Position numbers and translations under genes: made by a program. From assembly GCA_964472785.1 (NCBI GenBank), contig CAYYMH010000028.1, positions 1 to 51,594 of the forward strand: a stretch of DNA of 51,594 bases, read 5' to 3'. Below the pieces are notes generated by a model that worked only from the letters and a program-made list of their open reading frames with translations, did not search any database and had not been told where the DNA came from. This stretch comes from CAYYMH01 sp964472785 (GTDB taxonomy: Bacteria > Zhuqueibacterota > Zhuqueibacteria > Thermofontimicrobiales > Thermofontimicrobiaceae). This document shows, one piece after another, positions 1 to 8,204 of the stretch (within the stretch, counting starts at the first letter, position 1; each line of letters opens with the position of its first letter).

Positions 1-20
1 GGTCAAACCATTTTATGGGG

Positions 21-45
21 ACCACTGCCATAGGCAGTGGTTTTT
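21..45 (+). terminator. Rho-independent terminator of an upstream gene outside the window
   Basis: A perfect 9-bp stem (ACCACTGCC at 21-29, GGCAGTGGT at 33-41) closes a 3-nt ATA loop and runs into TTTT. On the plus strand this is a standard intrinsic terminator, presumably ending a gene that lies left of the window. Confidence 0.7.
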
Positions 46-323
46 GAAAAAACAAAAAAAATTATTGTTCAACGCATTATTTATAGATCCAGATTTTTCT
101 TTTAAAGTGAAGCAAGCCCGACAGCATTGCTACGCTAGGTCGTAAATTGTCATTTTGGATCTGGTTCAATACCTAAACACCGCCAGCCATCCTGTTGCCC
201 TTTGTTATTATATTTTTAAAGGAAGGGCAAAAAGCTGTCTGGCTCTGCGGATCATTTTTTTTTATGATTTGTTGCCAAGTGTTTTTAAATTTGTTGTGTT
301 CAATAGAAAATAGCAGACATATT
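46..323. other. Gene-free leader before the KilA-N gene
   Basis: No credible gene is seen. The stretch holds a weak nested inverted repeat: AGATCCA at 85-91 pairs with TGGATCT at 156-162, and inside it AGCAA at 111-115 pairs with TTGCT at 127-131. GTTCAAC at 67-73 fits the RYYYAAC core of an integron attC left arm, but no matching GTTRRRY right core follows, so I do not call an attC here. The KilA-N frame stays open back to 195, but nothing in that extension looks protein-like. Confidence 0.4.
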
Positions 324-1145
324 ATGAAAAAACAAAAAATAGATGTTAAAGGAACAGAAATAGTAATTTTCTCGAAAGAGAAGGAAGATTATATTTCACT
401 GACTGATATAGCAAAATATAAGGACTCTGAAAGAAGCGATTATATTCTTCAAAACTGGATTAGAAATCGAAGTACTATTGAATTTATTGGTCTGTGGGAA
501 CAACTGCATAATCCTGATTTTAATTCCATCGAATTCGATGGGTTTAAAAATGAAGCAGGTTCAAATAGTTTTTCTCTGACACCCAAAAGGTGGATAACTG
601 CTACAAATGCAATTGGTATAATTTCCAAATCGGGGCGATATGGTGGAACTTTTGCTCATCAAGATATAGCGTTTGAATTTGCATCTTGGATTAGCGCTGA
701 ATTTAAATTATATCTACTCAAAGAATTCCAGAGACTAAAACAAGCAGAAATTGAACAAAATCAGTTAGAGTGGGATGTATCTCGAACACTTGCGAAGGTT
801 AATTACCAGATACATACTGATGCGATAAGAGAAAATTTGATCCCTGAAAATCTATCTAAAAGCAAACGGAAATATGTTTATGCCGATGAAGCCGACTTAT
901 TAAACATTGCTTTATTCGGAAAAACGGCAAAAAAATGGCGAGATGAAAATCCGAGCTTACAGGGTAATATTAGGGATTATGCTACATTGGAGCAATTGGT
1001 TGTTTTATCAAATATGGAGAGTTATAATTCTGAACTTATCAAACAACAAATCCCTTCGGATGAAAGATTACTGAAATTAAATAAAATCGCCATTGACCAA
1101 ATGAAAATACTTGTTGCAAACAAATCAATCAAAAAGCTGAAATAA
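324..1145 (+). CDS. KilA-N domain protein
   Basis: This 273-residue protein carries an N-terminal KilA-N domain (roughly residues 1-145), a DNA-binding module of phages, plasmids and nucleocytoplasmic viruses. It is also common as a stand-alone gene in bacterial accessory islands. Visible family features are the start IVIFSKEKEDYISLTDIA, the NWIRNRSTIEFIGLWE segment, RWITATNAIGIISKSGRYGG, and the AHQDIAFEFASWISAEFKLYL stretch that closes the domain. The C-terminal half (about 150-273) is charged and mostly helical, with no assigned role. The ATG at 324 is preferred over the more upstream ATG at 195 because homology begins there and the extra 43 residues look non-coding; no strong ribosome binding site is visible. 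An attC-like structure starts 36 bp after the stop, suggesting it may be a mobile cassette gene. Confidence 0.85.
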   Translation: MKKQKIDVKGTEIVIFSKEKEDYISLTDIAKYKDSERSDYILQNWIRNRSTIEFIGLWEQLHNPDFNSIEFDGFKNEAGSNSFSLTPKRWITATNAIGIISKSGRYGGTFAHQDIAFEFASWISAEFKLYLLKEFQRLKQAEIEQNQLEWDVSRTLAKVNYQIHTDAIRENLIPENLSKSKRKYVYADEADLLNIALFGKTAKKWRDENPSLQGNIRDYATLEQLVVLSNMESYNSELIKQQIPSDERLLKLNKIAIDQMKILVANKSIKKLK

Positions 1146-1180
1146 CAAAATACTGATTTGTTTAGCTCCAGTTTTTGTGC

Positions 1181-1307
1181 TAACCTGTGGCTTCACCTGA
1201 ACAGCTAATCGAAGCGCGATTTCTGAAATTATGACTGTTAATTTTGCTTCGTACTTTTCTGGAACTCTGTGGGGATGTTTCGCTGTCAGGTGAGCCAGTC
1301 GTTAAAT
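1181..1307 (+). repeat. attC-like: attC-like recombination site (candidate integron cassette end)
   Basis: TAAC at 1181 pairs with GTTA at 1301; after unpaired 4-nt spacers, a 17-nt left arm at 1189-1205 pairs with a 15-nt right arm at 1282-1296. The arms match at all 15 positions, and the left arm carries two extra bases (a T and an A) that would be extrahelical. The right core GTTAAAT fits the GTTRRRY consensus; the left core TGCTAAC fits RYYYAAC only in its last five bases. The central part is itself foldable (GAAGC 1211-1215 with GCTTC 1246-1250; AAATTA 1226-1231 with TAATTT 1239-1244). The length (127 bp) and the one-sided extrahelical bases are typical of attC sites. No integrase is in the window, so the function is inference; a simple inverted-repeat element remains possible. 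Confidence 0.45.
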
Positions 1308-1459
1308 ACCCCCCATAATTTTTACGCATTTCTCCGATTACTATAATTATTAGATAGATTTTCTTCGCCCTAAACATTCAGAAAAAAGCCTTTACTCACA
1401 TCTTGAATTTCATCAATTACTTCAAAACACAAATCAAATCCACCAACTACAGTTTCCAC

Positions 1460-1488
1460 TTGATTTTTAAAATTAATTTTCGTATTTT
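1460..1488 (+). promoter_or_regulatory. Possible sigma-70 promoter for the tatC operon
   Basis: TTGATT at 1460-1465 and TATTTT at 1483-1488 are separated by 17 bp, about 85 bp upstream of the tatC ATG. The area is AT-rich, so a chance match is quite possible. Otherwise the gap 1308-1571 shows nothing. Confidence 0.3.
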
Positions 1489-1571
1489 CGCTCTCTTAAA
1501 TTAAACGGAATTCGCTTGGCTTGATACCAATTATGAATTTATATTAACTTCATTATCAAACTTATAAGCTG

Positions 1572-2363
1572 ATGGCAAACGAAAAAAACAAAAAAGAAGC
1601 TGAACCAAAAACCGAAGAAGAGAAAGACACCAAAGAAAAAGTGATGCCTTTTCTGGATCATCTTGAGGAGCTCCGGCAAAGACTGATCCGATGTATTCTT
1701 TCGATCGTATTATTTAGCATGGGCAGTTATTTCATATCCCGTCAGATAATGCAGCTACTGCTCAAGCCTTACCCTAAAGATGAGAAACTGATATTTCTGG
1801 CGCCGACTGAAGGTTTCATTGTCCATATCAAGATTGCCGTATTTGCCGGTCTCATTTTGAGCTTGCCGGTTATCTTTTATCAACTGTGGCAATTTATCGC
1901 ACCTGGCCTCTACAAAAAAGAACGGCGTTTCATCCCGTTGATTGTCATTTTTTCTTCACTCTCATTTTTAGCTGGTGGCGCTTTTTGTTATTTCATTATT
2001 ATCCCCTACGGACTCAATTTTTTATTAGGCTTTAACACCGATCAACTGGAAGCCGCCATCCAGATTAAAGAATATCTCAAATTTGTCACCTTGCTCATAA
2101 TGGTTTTCGGGATTATTTTTGAACTACCACTGCTGTCGTATTTCCTCTCCAGGATGGGAATAGTTACTCCCGAATTCATGCGGACTAAAAGACGCTACGG
2201 CATTGTGATCATATTCATTTTTGCCGCGATTCTGACACCGCCGGATGTCGTCACCCAGCTCTTTTTAGCGGGGCCGTTGATTATCCTTTATGAAATCAGT
2301 ATTTGGGTTGCTAAATTAGCCCAAACCAAACGAAAAGAAAGTTTGGAGAACGATGATTCCTGA
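1572..2363 (+). CDS. tatC: Sec-independent protein translocase TatC
   Basis: TatC is the multispanning core of the twin-arginine translocase. With TatA/B it recognises RR signal peptides and exports folded proteins across the inner membrane. The 263-residue product has the expected length and family signatures: MPFLDHLEELRQRL near residue 25, FIAPGLYKKERR near 110, the FELPL motif near 190 and TPPDVVTQ near 220, with six predicted membrane segments. The first 24 residues are an extra Lys/Glu-rich cytoplasmic extension. No tatA/tatB gene is adjacent. The gene overlaps nadA by 11 bp, implying translational coupling. The start has only a weak ribosome binding site. Confidence 0.96.
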   Translation: MANEKNKKEAEPKTEEEKDTKEKVMPFLDHLEELRQRLIRCILSIVLFSMGSYFISRQIMQLLLKPYPKDEKLIFLAPTEGFIVHIKIAVFAGLILSLPVIFYQLWQFIAPGLYKKERRFIPLIVIFSSLSFLAGGAFCYFIIIPYGLNFLLGFNTDQLEAAIQIKEYLKFVTLLIMVFGIIFELPLLSYFLSRMGIVTPEFMRTKRRYGIVIIFIFAAILTPPDVVTQLFLAGPLIILYEISIWVAKLAQTKRKESLENDDS

Positions 2364-3414
2364 TACGTATTTGACATTGACCGAAGAACAGTTAAAGCAA
2401 AAAATTCGACAGCGTAAATCTGAATCAGGCGAAAAGTTGGTGATCCTGGGGCATCATTATCAGCGGGATGAGGTGATTGAATTTGCCGATCACCGGGGCG
2501 ATTCCTACGGACTCAGCCAAAAAGCAGCGGAGCAGAAGAACTGCCGTTACATCGTTTTTTGCGGTGTTCATTTTATGGCAGAAGCAGCCGCGATTCTCTC
2601 TGATCCAACCCAGATAGTGCAGTTACCTGATATGCAGGCAGGATGTCCGTTAGCTGATTTCGGAGATTACAATTTTGTGGTGAATGCATGGCAAGAGATC
2701 GGAGAAATTGTCGATCTGAAACGCATTACACCCATTACATACATTAATTCCACAGCGGAATTAAAAGCGTTTTGCGGACAGAACAATGGCATTGTTTGTA
2801 CGTCATCGAATGCGAAACAAATTATGGAATGGGCGCTTCAACGCAGCGAAAAAATCTTCTTCTTTCCGGACCAGCATCTGGGTCGCAACACCGGAAATAA
2901 AATCGGCATCCCTAAAAACGAACAAATCCTCTGGAACCCCGATCAGCCTTTTGGCGGACACTCACCGGATAACATTCGCCAGGCAAAATTGATCCTCTGG
3001 CAGGGTCATTGCCATGTTCACACAAGGTTCAAATTAGAACATATCAATCGGTTTCGGGAAAAATATCCTCAAGGTCAAGTCATTGTTCACCCGGAATGCC
3101 CGGAAGAAGTTGTCGATGCTGCTGACGTGAACGGCTCAACTTCGGCAATCATTAATTATGTCGAAGATGCGCCCAAAGGCGCCACTATCGCGGTGGGAAC
3201 CGAATTTAACCTGGTCAGGCGATTAAACAACGCGCATCCTGAAAAAAAGATCCTCCCTTTAGCCAAATCTATTTGTCCGAACATGTTCAAAATCAATCTT
3301 CATAATTTGAGCTGGACATTAGACAATCCGGGAAAAGTGAATATTGTTCGCGTACCCGAAGATGTCAAAAAATATGCACACATCGCGCTGGATCGAATGC
3401 TGAAAAACAGTTGA
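2353..3414 (+). CDS. nadA: Quinolinate synthase
   Basis: NadA condenses iminoaspartate with dihydroxyacetone phosphate to quinolinate in de novo NAD synthesis, using a [4Fe-4S] cluster bound by three cysteines. The 353-residue protein shows GHHYQRDEVIEFAD at about 33-46, FCGVHFMAEAA at about 69-79, the PDMQAGCPLAD segment, a VCTSSNA segment, VHPECPEEVVDAAD near 246 and KSICPNMFKI near the end; all are family hallmarks. It starts inside the end of tatC with GGAGAA just upstream of the ATG, so the two are cotranscribed. No nadB or nadC is in view. Confidence 0.96.
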   Translation: MIPDTYLTLTEEQLKQKIRQRKSESGEKLVILGHHYQRDEVIEFADHRGDSYGLSQKAAEQKNCRYIVFCGVHFMAEAAAILSDPTQIVQLPDMQAGCPLADFGDYNFVVNAWQEIGEIVDLKRITPITYINSTAELKAFCGQNNGIVCTSSNAKQIMEWALQRSEKIFFFPDQHLGRNTGNKIGIPKNEQILWNPDQPFGGHSPDNIRQAKLILWQGHCHVHTRFKLEHINRFREKYPQGQVIVHPECPEEVVDAADVNGSTSAIINYVEDAPKGATIAVGTEFNLVRRLNNAHPEKKILPLAKSICPNMFKINLHNLSWTLDNPGKVNIVRVPEDVKKYAHIALDRMLKNS

Positions 3415-3500
3415 TTTGTACCGAACACAAGAAAAAGTGCCCCAAATTACATTTAACTCAATCGAAACCCAATTTTAATTTTTATACTAAAAAATACTGG

Positions 3501-4358
3501 ATGAACTCAACACAAACGGACTCACTACATACCGACCAAAAAGTCGATCTCCACATCCATTCTGACCGCTCCGATGGTCAACTGAGTTTCAAAGCGATTG
3601 TTGGGTATGCGCTGCAAATTGGTTTGAAAGCCATCAGCATTACGGATCATGATAACATCTCTGCTCTGGAATCTGCTGAAAAATACAGTAAACAGCAAGG
3701 ATTGGAATTTGTCTCGGGGATGGAAATATCCGCGCGTATGACAAAATTCGATATTCACATTTTAGGATATTTTTTTGATTATAAAAGCCGCCGTCTGATC
3801 GAGTATGTCAATTACTTTCAAAACGAACGTTACAAAAGGGCGATCAAGATTGTCAAAAATTTAAATAAATGTGGCATTTCACTCTCATGCGATGCGATCA
3901 ATCAATTGAGTCGTGATAAATCGATCGGTCGTCCGCACATTGCCCAGGCGTTGGTTGAGCAGAAATTCGTTGCGAATTACCAGCAGGCGTTCGACCGATA
4001 TATCGGCGACGGGCGTCCGTGTGCCGTTCCGAAATATAAAATCTTACCCGAGGAGGCGATCTCATTAATTAATCAAGCCGGTGGTTTGAGTGTGTTAGCT
4101 CATCCGGCAATGGATATTACGGACGATGGCATTTATAAATTAATCAAATCGGGACTGGAAGGAATTGAGACACTTCATCCGCGTCACAATCAACATCAGG
4201 TGGATCACTTGAGAGAATTAGCCAAAACATATCATCTCGTTGAAACAGGGGGTTCCGATTGTCACGGAAATAACGGCAACAATATCCAAATCGGATGCAT
4301 GAATGTGCCTTACGTTTTTGTGGAAAATATGAAAAAACGGTTAGGTCAGCTTAACTAA
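3501..4358 (+). CDS. PHP-domain phosphoesterase, RNase AM / YciV-like
   Basis: The 285-residue protein is a full PHP-domain metal-dependent phosphoesterase. Metal ligands are visible: DLHIHSDRSDG near the N-terminus, TDHDN, GMEIS, AHP and the final GGSDCHG. The insert with GRPHIAQALV and YIGDGRPCAVPK is typical of the TrpH/YciV group, whose characterised members (RNase AM) trim 5-prime ends of RNA and hydrolyse pAp-like nucleotides; that substrate assignment is inference. The frame is open back to a TTG at 3411 overlapping nadA. I prefer the ATG at 3501 because the extra residues are unlike the family and PHP homology begins 13 residues after this Met. It is probably the last gene of the tatC-nadA unit. 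Confidence 0.88.
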   Translation: MNSTQTDSLHTDQKVDLHIHSDRSDGQLSFKAIVGYALQIGLKAISITDHDNISALESAEKYSKQQGLEFVSGMEISARMTKFDIHILGYFFDYKSRRLIEYVNYFQNERYKRAIKIVKNLNKCGISLSCDAINQLSRDKSIGRPHIAQALVEQKFVANYQQAFDRYIGDGRPCAVPKYKILPEEAISLINQAGGLSVLAHPAMDITDDGIYKLIKSGLEGIETLHPRHNQHQVDHLRELAKTYHLVETGGSDCHGNNGNNIQIGCMNVPYVFVENMKKRLGQLN

Positions 4359-4460
4359 TTTTTACATGCGAAACACATTAAATTACAAGAAGTAAATTTT
4401 TCATTTCTAATTTTCGAGTTTTTTCGTGTGCTCCTTTGGATAACATCTTATTCGCTTACA

Positions 4461-5552
4461 TTAATTCGCAGCTCGAAAAAATATCAAATCACCATCTTCC
4501 ACGATATATTCTTTGCCGTGAATTGCCATTTTACCGTGGTGTTTTACTTCAGCCTGTGATTTCAGCGAAATAAGATCATCATATTTGATCACTTCCGCTT
4601 TTATAAACCCTTTTTCAAAATCAGTGTGCACTTTTCCGGCTGCTTTTTGTACATTGTTATTTCGCGGGATAGTCCAGGCATGGGCTTCATTTTCATTAGC
4701 CGTAAAAAAGGTAATCAAATCCAGCACCTGATATCCTGCCCTGATAATTTTATCGAGGCTCAGTTCGTCCAATCCCCATTCGGATAAAAATTCCTGCTGA
4801 CTCTCCGGATCCAATTGAGCGATCTCTTCCTGGATTTTACCGCAGATGGTAACGCACGGTTCGTTTTGTTTAGCCGCATACGCTGCAATTTCATCAACAT
4901 GACCATTATCTTCAAATGAGATTTCATCTACATTGGCAATGTAAATCGCCGGTTTAATCGTCAACAAATTCATTTCCGCAATTAATTCCAGTTCCTGTTG
5001 AGACAAGATAATCTGTTTTAACGGCTTGCCCTGTTCCAATTCTGTTTTCAGTTTTTCCAAATACTGCGCCTGATCTTTGAGCTTTTGATCCCCGATTTTC
5101 GCAGCATGTCTGTATTTCTCCAAACGCCGTTCAATAATTTCAAGATCTTTTAACATTAATTCTGTCATCACAACCTCGATGTCATTCACCGGATTCAGCA
5201 CATCGGAGGTGTGAGCCACATTTTCATCTTCGAAACAGCGGATAACATGTGCGATGGCATCCACACCCTGGATATGGTTCAAAAATTGATTTCCCAGCCC
5301 TTCGCCTTTACTGGCGTCTTTTACCAATCCGGCGATGTCGATAAATTCCAGCGTGGTGGGAGTGACCTTTGCCGAACCGATGATTTCAGCAATTTTTGTC
5401 AACCGTTCATCTTTGAGCGGAACAATCCCCATATTCGGTTCGATGGTGCAAAACGGGTAATTCGAAGCCGCTACCTGCTTGGAGGTGAGTGCATTAAAAA
5501 TCGTGGATTTGCCAACATTCGGCAATCCGACCAAACCACATTTAAACCCCAT
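4461..5552 (-). CDS. ychF: Redox-regulated ribosome-binding ATPase YchF (Obg-like)
   Basis: YchF is a universally conserved P-loop NTPase of the Obg/HflX class that prefers ATP and binds ribosomes. The 363-residue protein has the normal length. It begins with the G1 loop GLPNVGKST at residues 8-16, followed by SNYPFCTIEPN, the G3 motif DIAGLVKDASKGEGLGNQFL, a coiled-coil insert around 130-190, and a C-terminal TGS-like domain (TFFTANENEAHAWTI to VEDGDLIFFR). A GAGGA ribosome binding site precedes the ATG. It converges on the PHP gene with about 100 bp between, in which I see no clear terminator. Confidence 0.97.
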   Translation of the reverse strand: MGFKCGLVGLPNVGKSTIFNALTSKQVAASNYPFCTIEPNMGIVPLKDERLTKIAEIIGSAKVTPTTLEFIDIAGLVKDASKGEGLGNQFLNHIQGVDAIAHVIRCFEDENVAHTSDVLNPVNDIEVVMTELMLKDLEIIERRLEKYRHAAKIGDQKLKDQAQYLEKLKTELEQGKPLKQIILSQQELELIAEMNLLTIKPAIYIANVDEISFEDNGHVDEIAAYAAKQNEPCVTICGKIQEEIAQLDPESQQEFLSEWGLDELSLDKIIRAGYQVLDLITFFTANENEAHAWTIPRNNNVQKAAGKVHTDFEKGFIKAEVIKYDDLISLKSQAEVKHHGKMAIHGKEYIVEDGDLIFFRAAN

Positions 5553-5599
5553 TTTGAATCCTCACATTTTTTTCAAAAAATTTATTAAAGTGTTCAGAT

Positions 5600-6388
5600 T
5601 TACGAAGCTAATAAATCTAAATTCAACTGCTCATCGCCGACGAACAGCTTTCGATAAACCAGGTAAAGAATGGTGATGCACGAAATCGTTACAGAAGTCG
5701 TCAGCATGTACATGATAATAATTTGATAACGGACCGATTGCTCGGGCGCGACACCTCCGATAATTTGACCGGTCATCATGCCGGGCAATTGGACAATCCC
5801 GACTACCATCATGGCATTAATCGTGGGCATCATCGCAGCCCTTGCTGCTTCCCGCAAGATTGGATTGATTGCGCGATGCGACGACGCACCCAATGCCAGC
5901 GCTGCTTCGATTTCCCAGCGCCGGCTTTTCGCTTCTCCCAGCAGCCGATCTACAGCCAGCGCAGAAGCATTCATGGCATTCCCCAACATCATCCCACTGA
6001 TCGGTATTAAATACTGGGGCTCGTACCAGGGATCGACTTTGAGTATCAGCCCGATCAATGTTGCCATGGCGACACCGGCTCCGAGAAAAATTGACGCCGT
6101 GATCATGGGGAATAATCCCGGAATGTGCCGTTTTTGTCGTTTTAGTGCATTGTAGCCGGCAACGACAGCCATGATAAAAATCATCAGCAAAACGAAATAC
6201 CATTTTTTGAAGCTGAAAATATATTTCAAAATATAGCCAATGATCATCAATTGGACAAACGTTCTCACCGTTCCGATGAGGATGTCTTTTTCAATGCCTA
6301 ACTTGGTTTGAAACGAAATCGCAATCGGAATCAAGATGAGAATAAGCGCAATCACCAAGTCGTAATAATCCAGTGCCAGATATTCCAT
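5600..6388 (-). CDS. fetB: ABC transporter permease, FetB / UPF0014 family
   Basis: This 262-residue integral membrane protein of the UPF0014 family is the permease partner of the ATPase encoded immediately upstream; in E. coli the pair FetAB is implicated in iron export. About seven hydrophobic segments are visible. Family landmarks are RTFVQLMIIGYILKYIF near 45, SGMMLGNAMNASALAVDRL near 130, the ALALGASSHRAINPILR coupling-type loop near 167, and QLPGMMTGQIIGGVAP near 205. The ATG abuts the stop codon of the ATPase gene with no spacing, indicating strict co-expression. The transported substrate is an inference from the family. Confidence 0.88.
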   Translation of the reverse strand: MEYLALDYYDLVIALILILIPIAISFQTKLGIEKDILIGTVRTFVQLMIIGYILKYIFSFKKWYFVLLMIFIMAVVAGYNALKRQKRHIPGLFPMITASIFLGAGVAMATLIGLILKVDPWYEPQYLIPISGMMLGNAMNASALAVDRLLGEAKSRRWEIEAALALGASSHRAINPILREAARAAMMPTINAMMVVGIVQLPGMMTGQIIGGVAPEQSVRYQIIIMYMLTTSVTISCITILYLVYRKLFVGDEQLNLDLLAS

Positions 6389-7126
6389 TTACAATTCTCC
6401 GCGGATAAATTTTTTCGCCACATCCGATTTTGGGTGCTCAAAAAAGGAATCTGAAGTGTTGGTTTCAACGACCCGACCACCAGCTATCAGGCATATTTTA
6501 TCAGCAATACGTTTTGCATGTTCCATAACATGTGTAACCATGATGATCGTTATGCCCATCTCCCGGTTAATTTTTTGAATCAGGTCAAGAATGGTGTTCG
6601 CTGCCGACGGATCCAGTGCGGATGTTGGTTCATCCAGCAATAAAACTTTGGGATCATTCGCCAGCGCTCTCGCCAATGATATTCGTTGCTGCTGACCTTG
6701 AGAGAGATTTTCCACATTTCGGTCTTGATCCATTTCATCCAAAAGAACAACTTTCAATAATTCGGCAACTTTCTCCCGGCTGATTTTATTTTTGTGCAAA
6801 ACCGGTCCGTAACTGATATTTTCATATATACTACCCCTGAACAGCGCCGGCGTCTGAAAAACCATCGCGATATCTTTTCGCAATTCCTGTGCGGGGATAT
6901 TCTGAATTTCCTTTCCCTGATAAATTATCTCTCCCTCATCAGGTGATTCCAATTTATTCAGCAGCCGAAGCAACGTGGTTTTGCCGCTCCCCGAGGGGCC
7001 AATAATCATTTGCACACATGTGCCACAAAAATCGATATTAACATCGGACAGAATCGTGACCTTGTCGGATTTGTTGTTGAGTTGCAGTATTTTGTGCTTC
7101 CAGATATGTCTCAGTTCGATGTCCAT
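6389..7126 (-). CDS. fetA: ABC transporter ATP-binding protein, FetA-like
   Basis: This 245-residue cytoplasmic ATPase powers the neighbouring FetB-type permease. It has Walker A GPSGSGKTT at about 43-51, a Q-loop in MVFQTPALF, signature LSQGQQQRISLARAL, Walker B VLLLDEPTSALD and the switch histidine in VTHVMEH. The order ATPase then permease with zero spacing matches fetAB operons. The ribosome binding site before the ATG is weak. Fetch of phosphate or amino acids is less likely because the partner is UPF0014. Confidence 0.88.
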   Translation of the reverse strand: MDIELRHIWKHKILQLNNKSDKVTILSDVNIDFCGTCVQMIIGPSGSGKTTLLRLLNKLESPDEGEIIYQGKEIQNIPAQELRKDIAMVFQTPALFRGSIYENISYGPVLHKNKISREKVAELLKVVLLDEMDQDRNVENLSQGQQQRISLARALANDPKVLLLDEPTSALDPSAANTILDLIQKINREMGITIIMVTHVMEHAKRIADKICLIAGGRVVETNTSDSFFEHPKSDVAKKFIRGEL

Positions 7127-7205
7127 GCTATTCTTAATTTATTCAAAATTTAGATCGATAATTAAGTTCAAGCTGAATGAAAAAGTGGTCTGAAAACTTT
7201 TTCAT

Positions 7206-7235
7206 ACCACAGATTAACAAGGATTTTTACAGATC
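7206..7235. repeat. Degenerate CCACAGATTAACA-type intergenic repeat
   Basis: The stretch reads CCACAGATTAACAAGGATTT and continues into TTTACAGATC. It resembles the units at 37337, 41021 and 50271 (CACAGAT...ACACGGATTT). It lies in the 154-bp gap between the fetA-like gene and lipA. Its function is unknown. Confidence 0.45.
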
Positions 7236-7280
7236 TTTTCAATGATTTGAAAAAAATTGTTCTATTTTACAAAGTGTCCG

Positions 7281-8177
7281 CTACTTGGTTCTTTTACCAT
7301 TCTCTTTGCCATTTAAAGCATCCAACGCCTTAAAAGCCTGAGCCGCGTGATAAGAACTTCGAACCAGCGGACCGGCTTCGACAAATTTGAAACCGAGCTC
7401 AAGCCCGGTTTCTTTCAATTCATTGAATTCATCTGGCGATAAATATCGGTCGATGGGGAGATGCTGAGCCGAAGGTTGTAAATACTGTCCCAGGGTTAAA
7501 AAATCACATCCGACCGCGACCAAATCTCTCATCACCTGTTTAACCTCTTCGTTGGTCTCACCCAAACCGAGCATTAAACCGGATTTCGTATTCAGATTGA
7601 ATGCTTTCGCTTTTTCCAACACCATCAGAGACCGCTGGTAATTTGCCTCGGGGCGTGCCCTCGGATACAACGCCGGGACAGTTTCCAAATTGTGATTTAA
7701 TACATCCGGCTTCGCAGCAAAAACCGAAGATAACGCTTTTTCTGATCCCTGAAAATCCGGAATCAAAACTTCGATCTTGCAATTCGGTGACGACTTTTCT
7801 ATCTCACTGATCGTTCCCACAAAAACAGAAGCACCGCCGTCTGCCAAATCATCCCGCGTCACTGAAGTTATGACCGCATATTTCAGGTCGAGTTTCTTCA
7901 CAGCCCGTGCGATACGTTCCGGTTCTCTTTCATCCACGCTTTCCGGTTTATTGGAATTCACCGCACAAAACCGGCAATTTCGGGTACATACATCGCCTAA
8001 GATCATAAACGTGGCAGTGCGCTGGCTCCAGCATTCGCCAATATTGGGGCAGTGAGCACTTTGACAAACCGTGTGCAATTTATTTTCATTAATTAGCTTC
8101 CGTACCTCGTGAAAATTTTGACCCGCGGGCAATGGAACTTTGAGCCATTTGGGATGTCGTTTTTTTCTGATTTTCAT
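7281..8177 (-). CDS. lipA: Lipoyl synthase
   Basis: LipA is a radical-SAM enzyme that inserts two sulfurs into protein-bound octanoate to make the lipoyl cofactor of 2-oxoacid dehydrogenases and the glycine cleavage system. The 298-residue protein has both clusters: the auxiliary motif CQSAHCPNIGEC at about 38-49 and the radical-SAM motif CTRNCRFC at about 64-71. It also has family segments ITSVTRDDLADGGA, LNHNLETV, KSGLMLGLGE and TLGQYLQPS. It lies 27 bp downstream of lpdA, whose product uses the lipoyl group, which supports a shared operon. The start has only a weak AAAAG ribosome site. Confidence 0.97.
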   Translation of the reverse strand: MKIRKKRHPKWLKVPLPAGQNFHEVRKLINENKLHTVCQSAHCPNIGECWSQRTATFMILGDVCTRNCRFCAVNSNKPESVDEREPERIARAVKKLDLKYAVITSVTRDDLADGGASVFVGTISEIEKSSPNCKIEVLIPDFQGSEKALSSVFAAKPDVLNHNLETVPALYPRARPEANYQRSLMVLEKAKAFNLNTKSGLMLGLGETNEEVKQVMRDLVAVGCDFLTLGQYLQPSAQHLPIDRYLSPDEFNELKETGLELGFKFVEAGPLVRSSYHAAQAFKALDALNGKENGKRTK

Positions 8178-8204
8178 CTTTTATTATATTTTTTTTAATT
8201 AAAA

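Noticed and set aside
60..200. Second attC site upstream of the KilA-N gene
   Set aside because: Only a left-core match (GTTCAAC at 67) and weak inverted repeats; no GTTRRRY right core in position.
195..323. N-terminal extension of the KilA-N gene
   Set aside because: Hydrophobic, unlike the family; homology starts at the ATG at 324.
1180..1377. 65-codon minus-strand open frame over the attC-like structure
   Set aside because: It coincides with the palindromic arms, lacks a ribosome site and has no protein-like composition.
5723..6203. Several open frames across the fetB-like gene
   Set aside because: Shadows of a well-supported membrane-protein gene.
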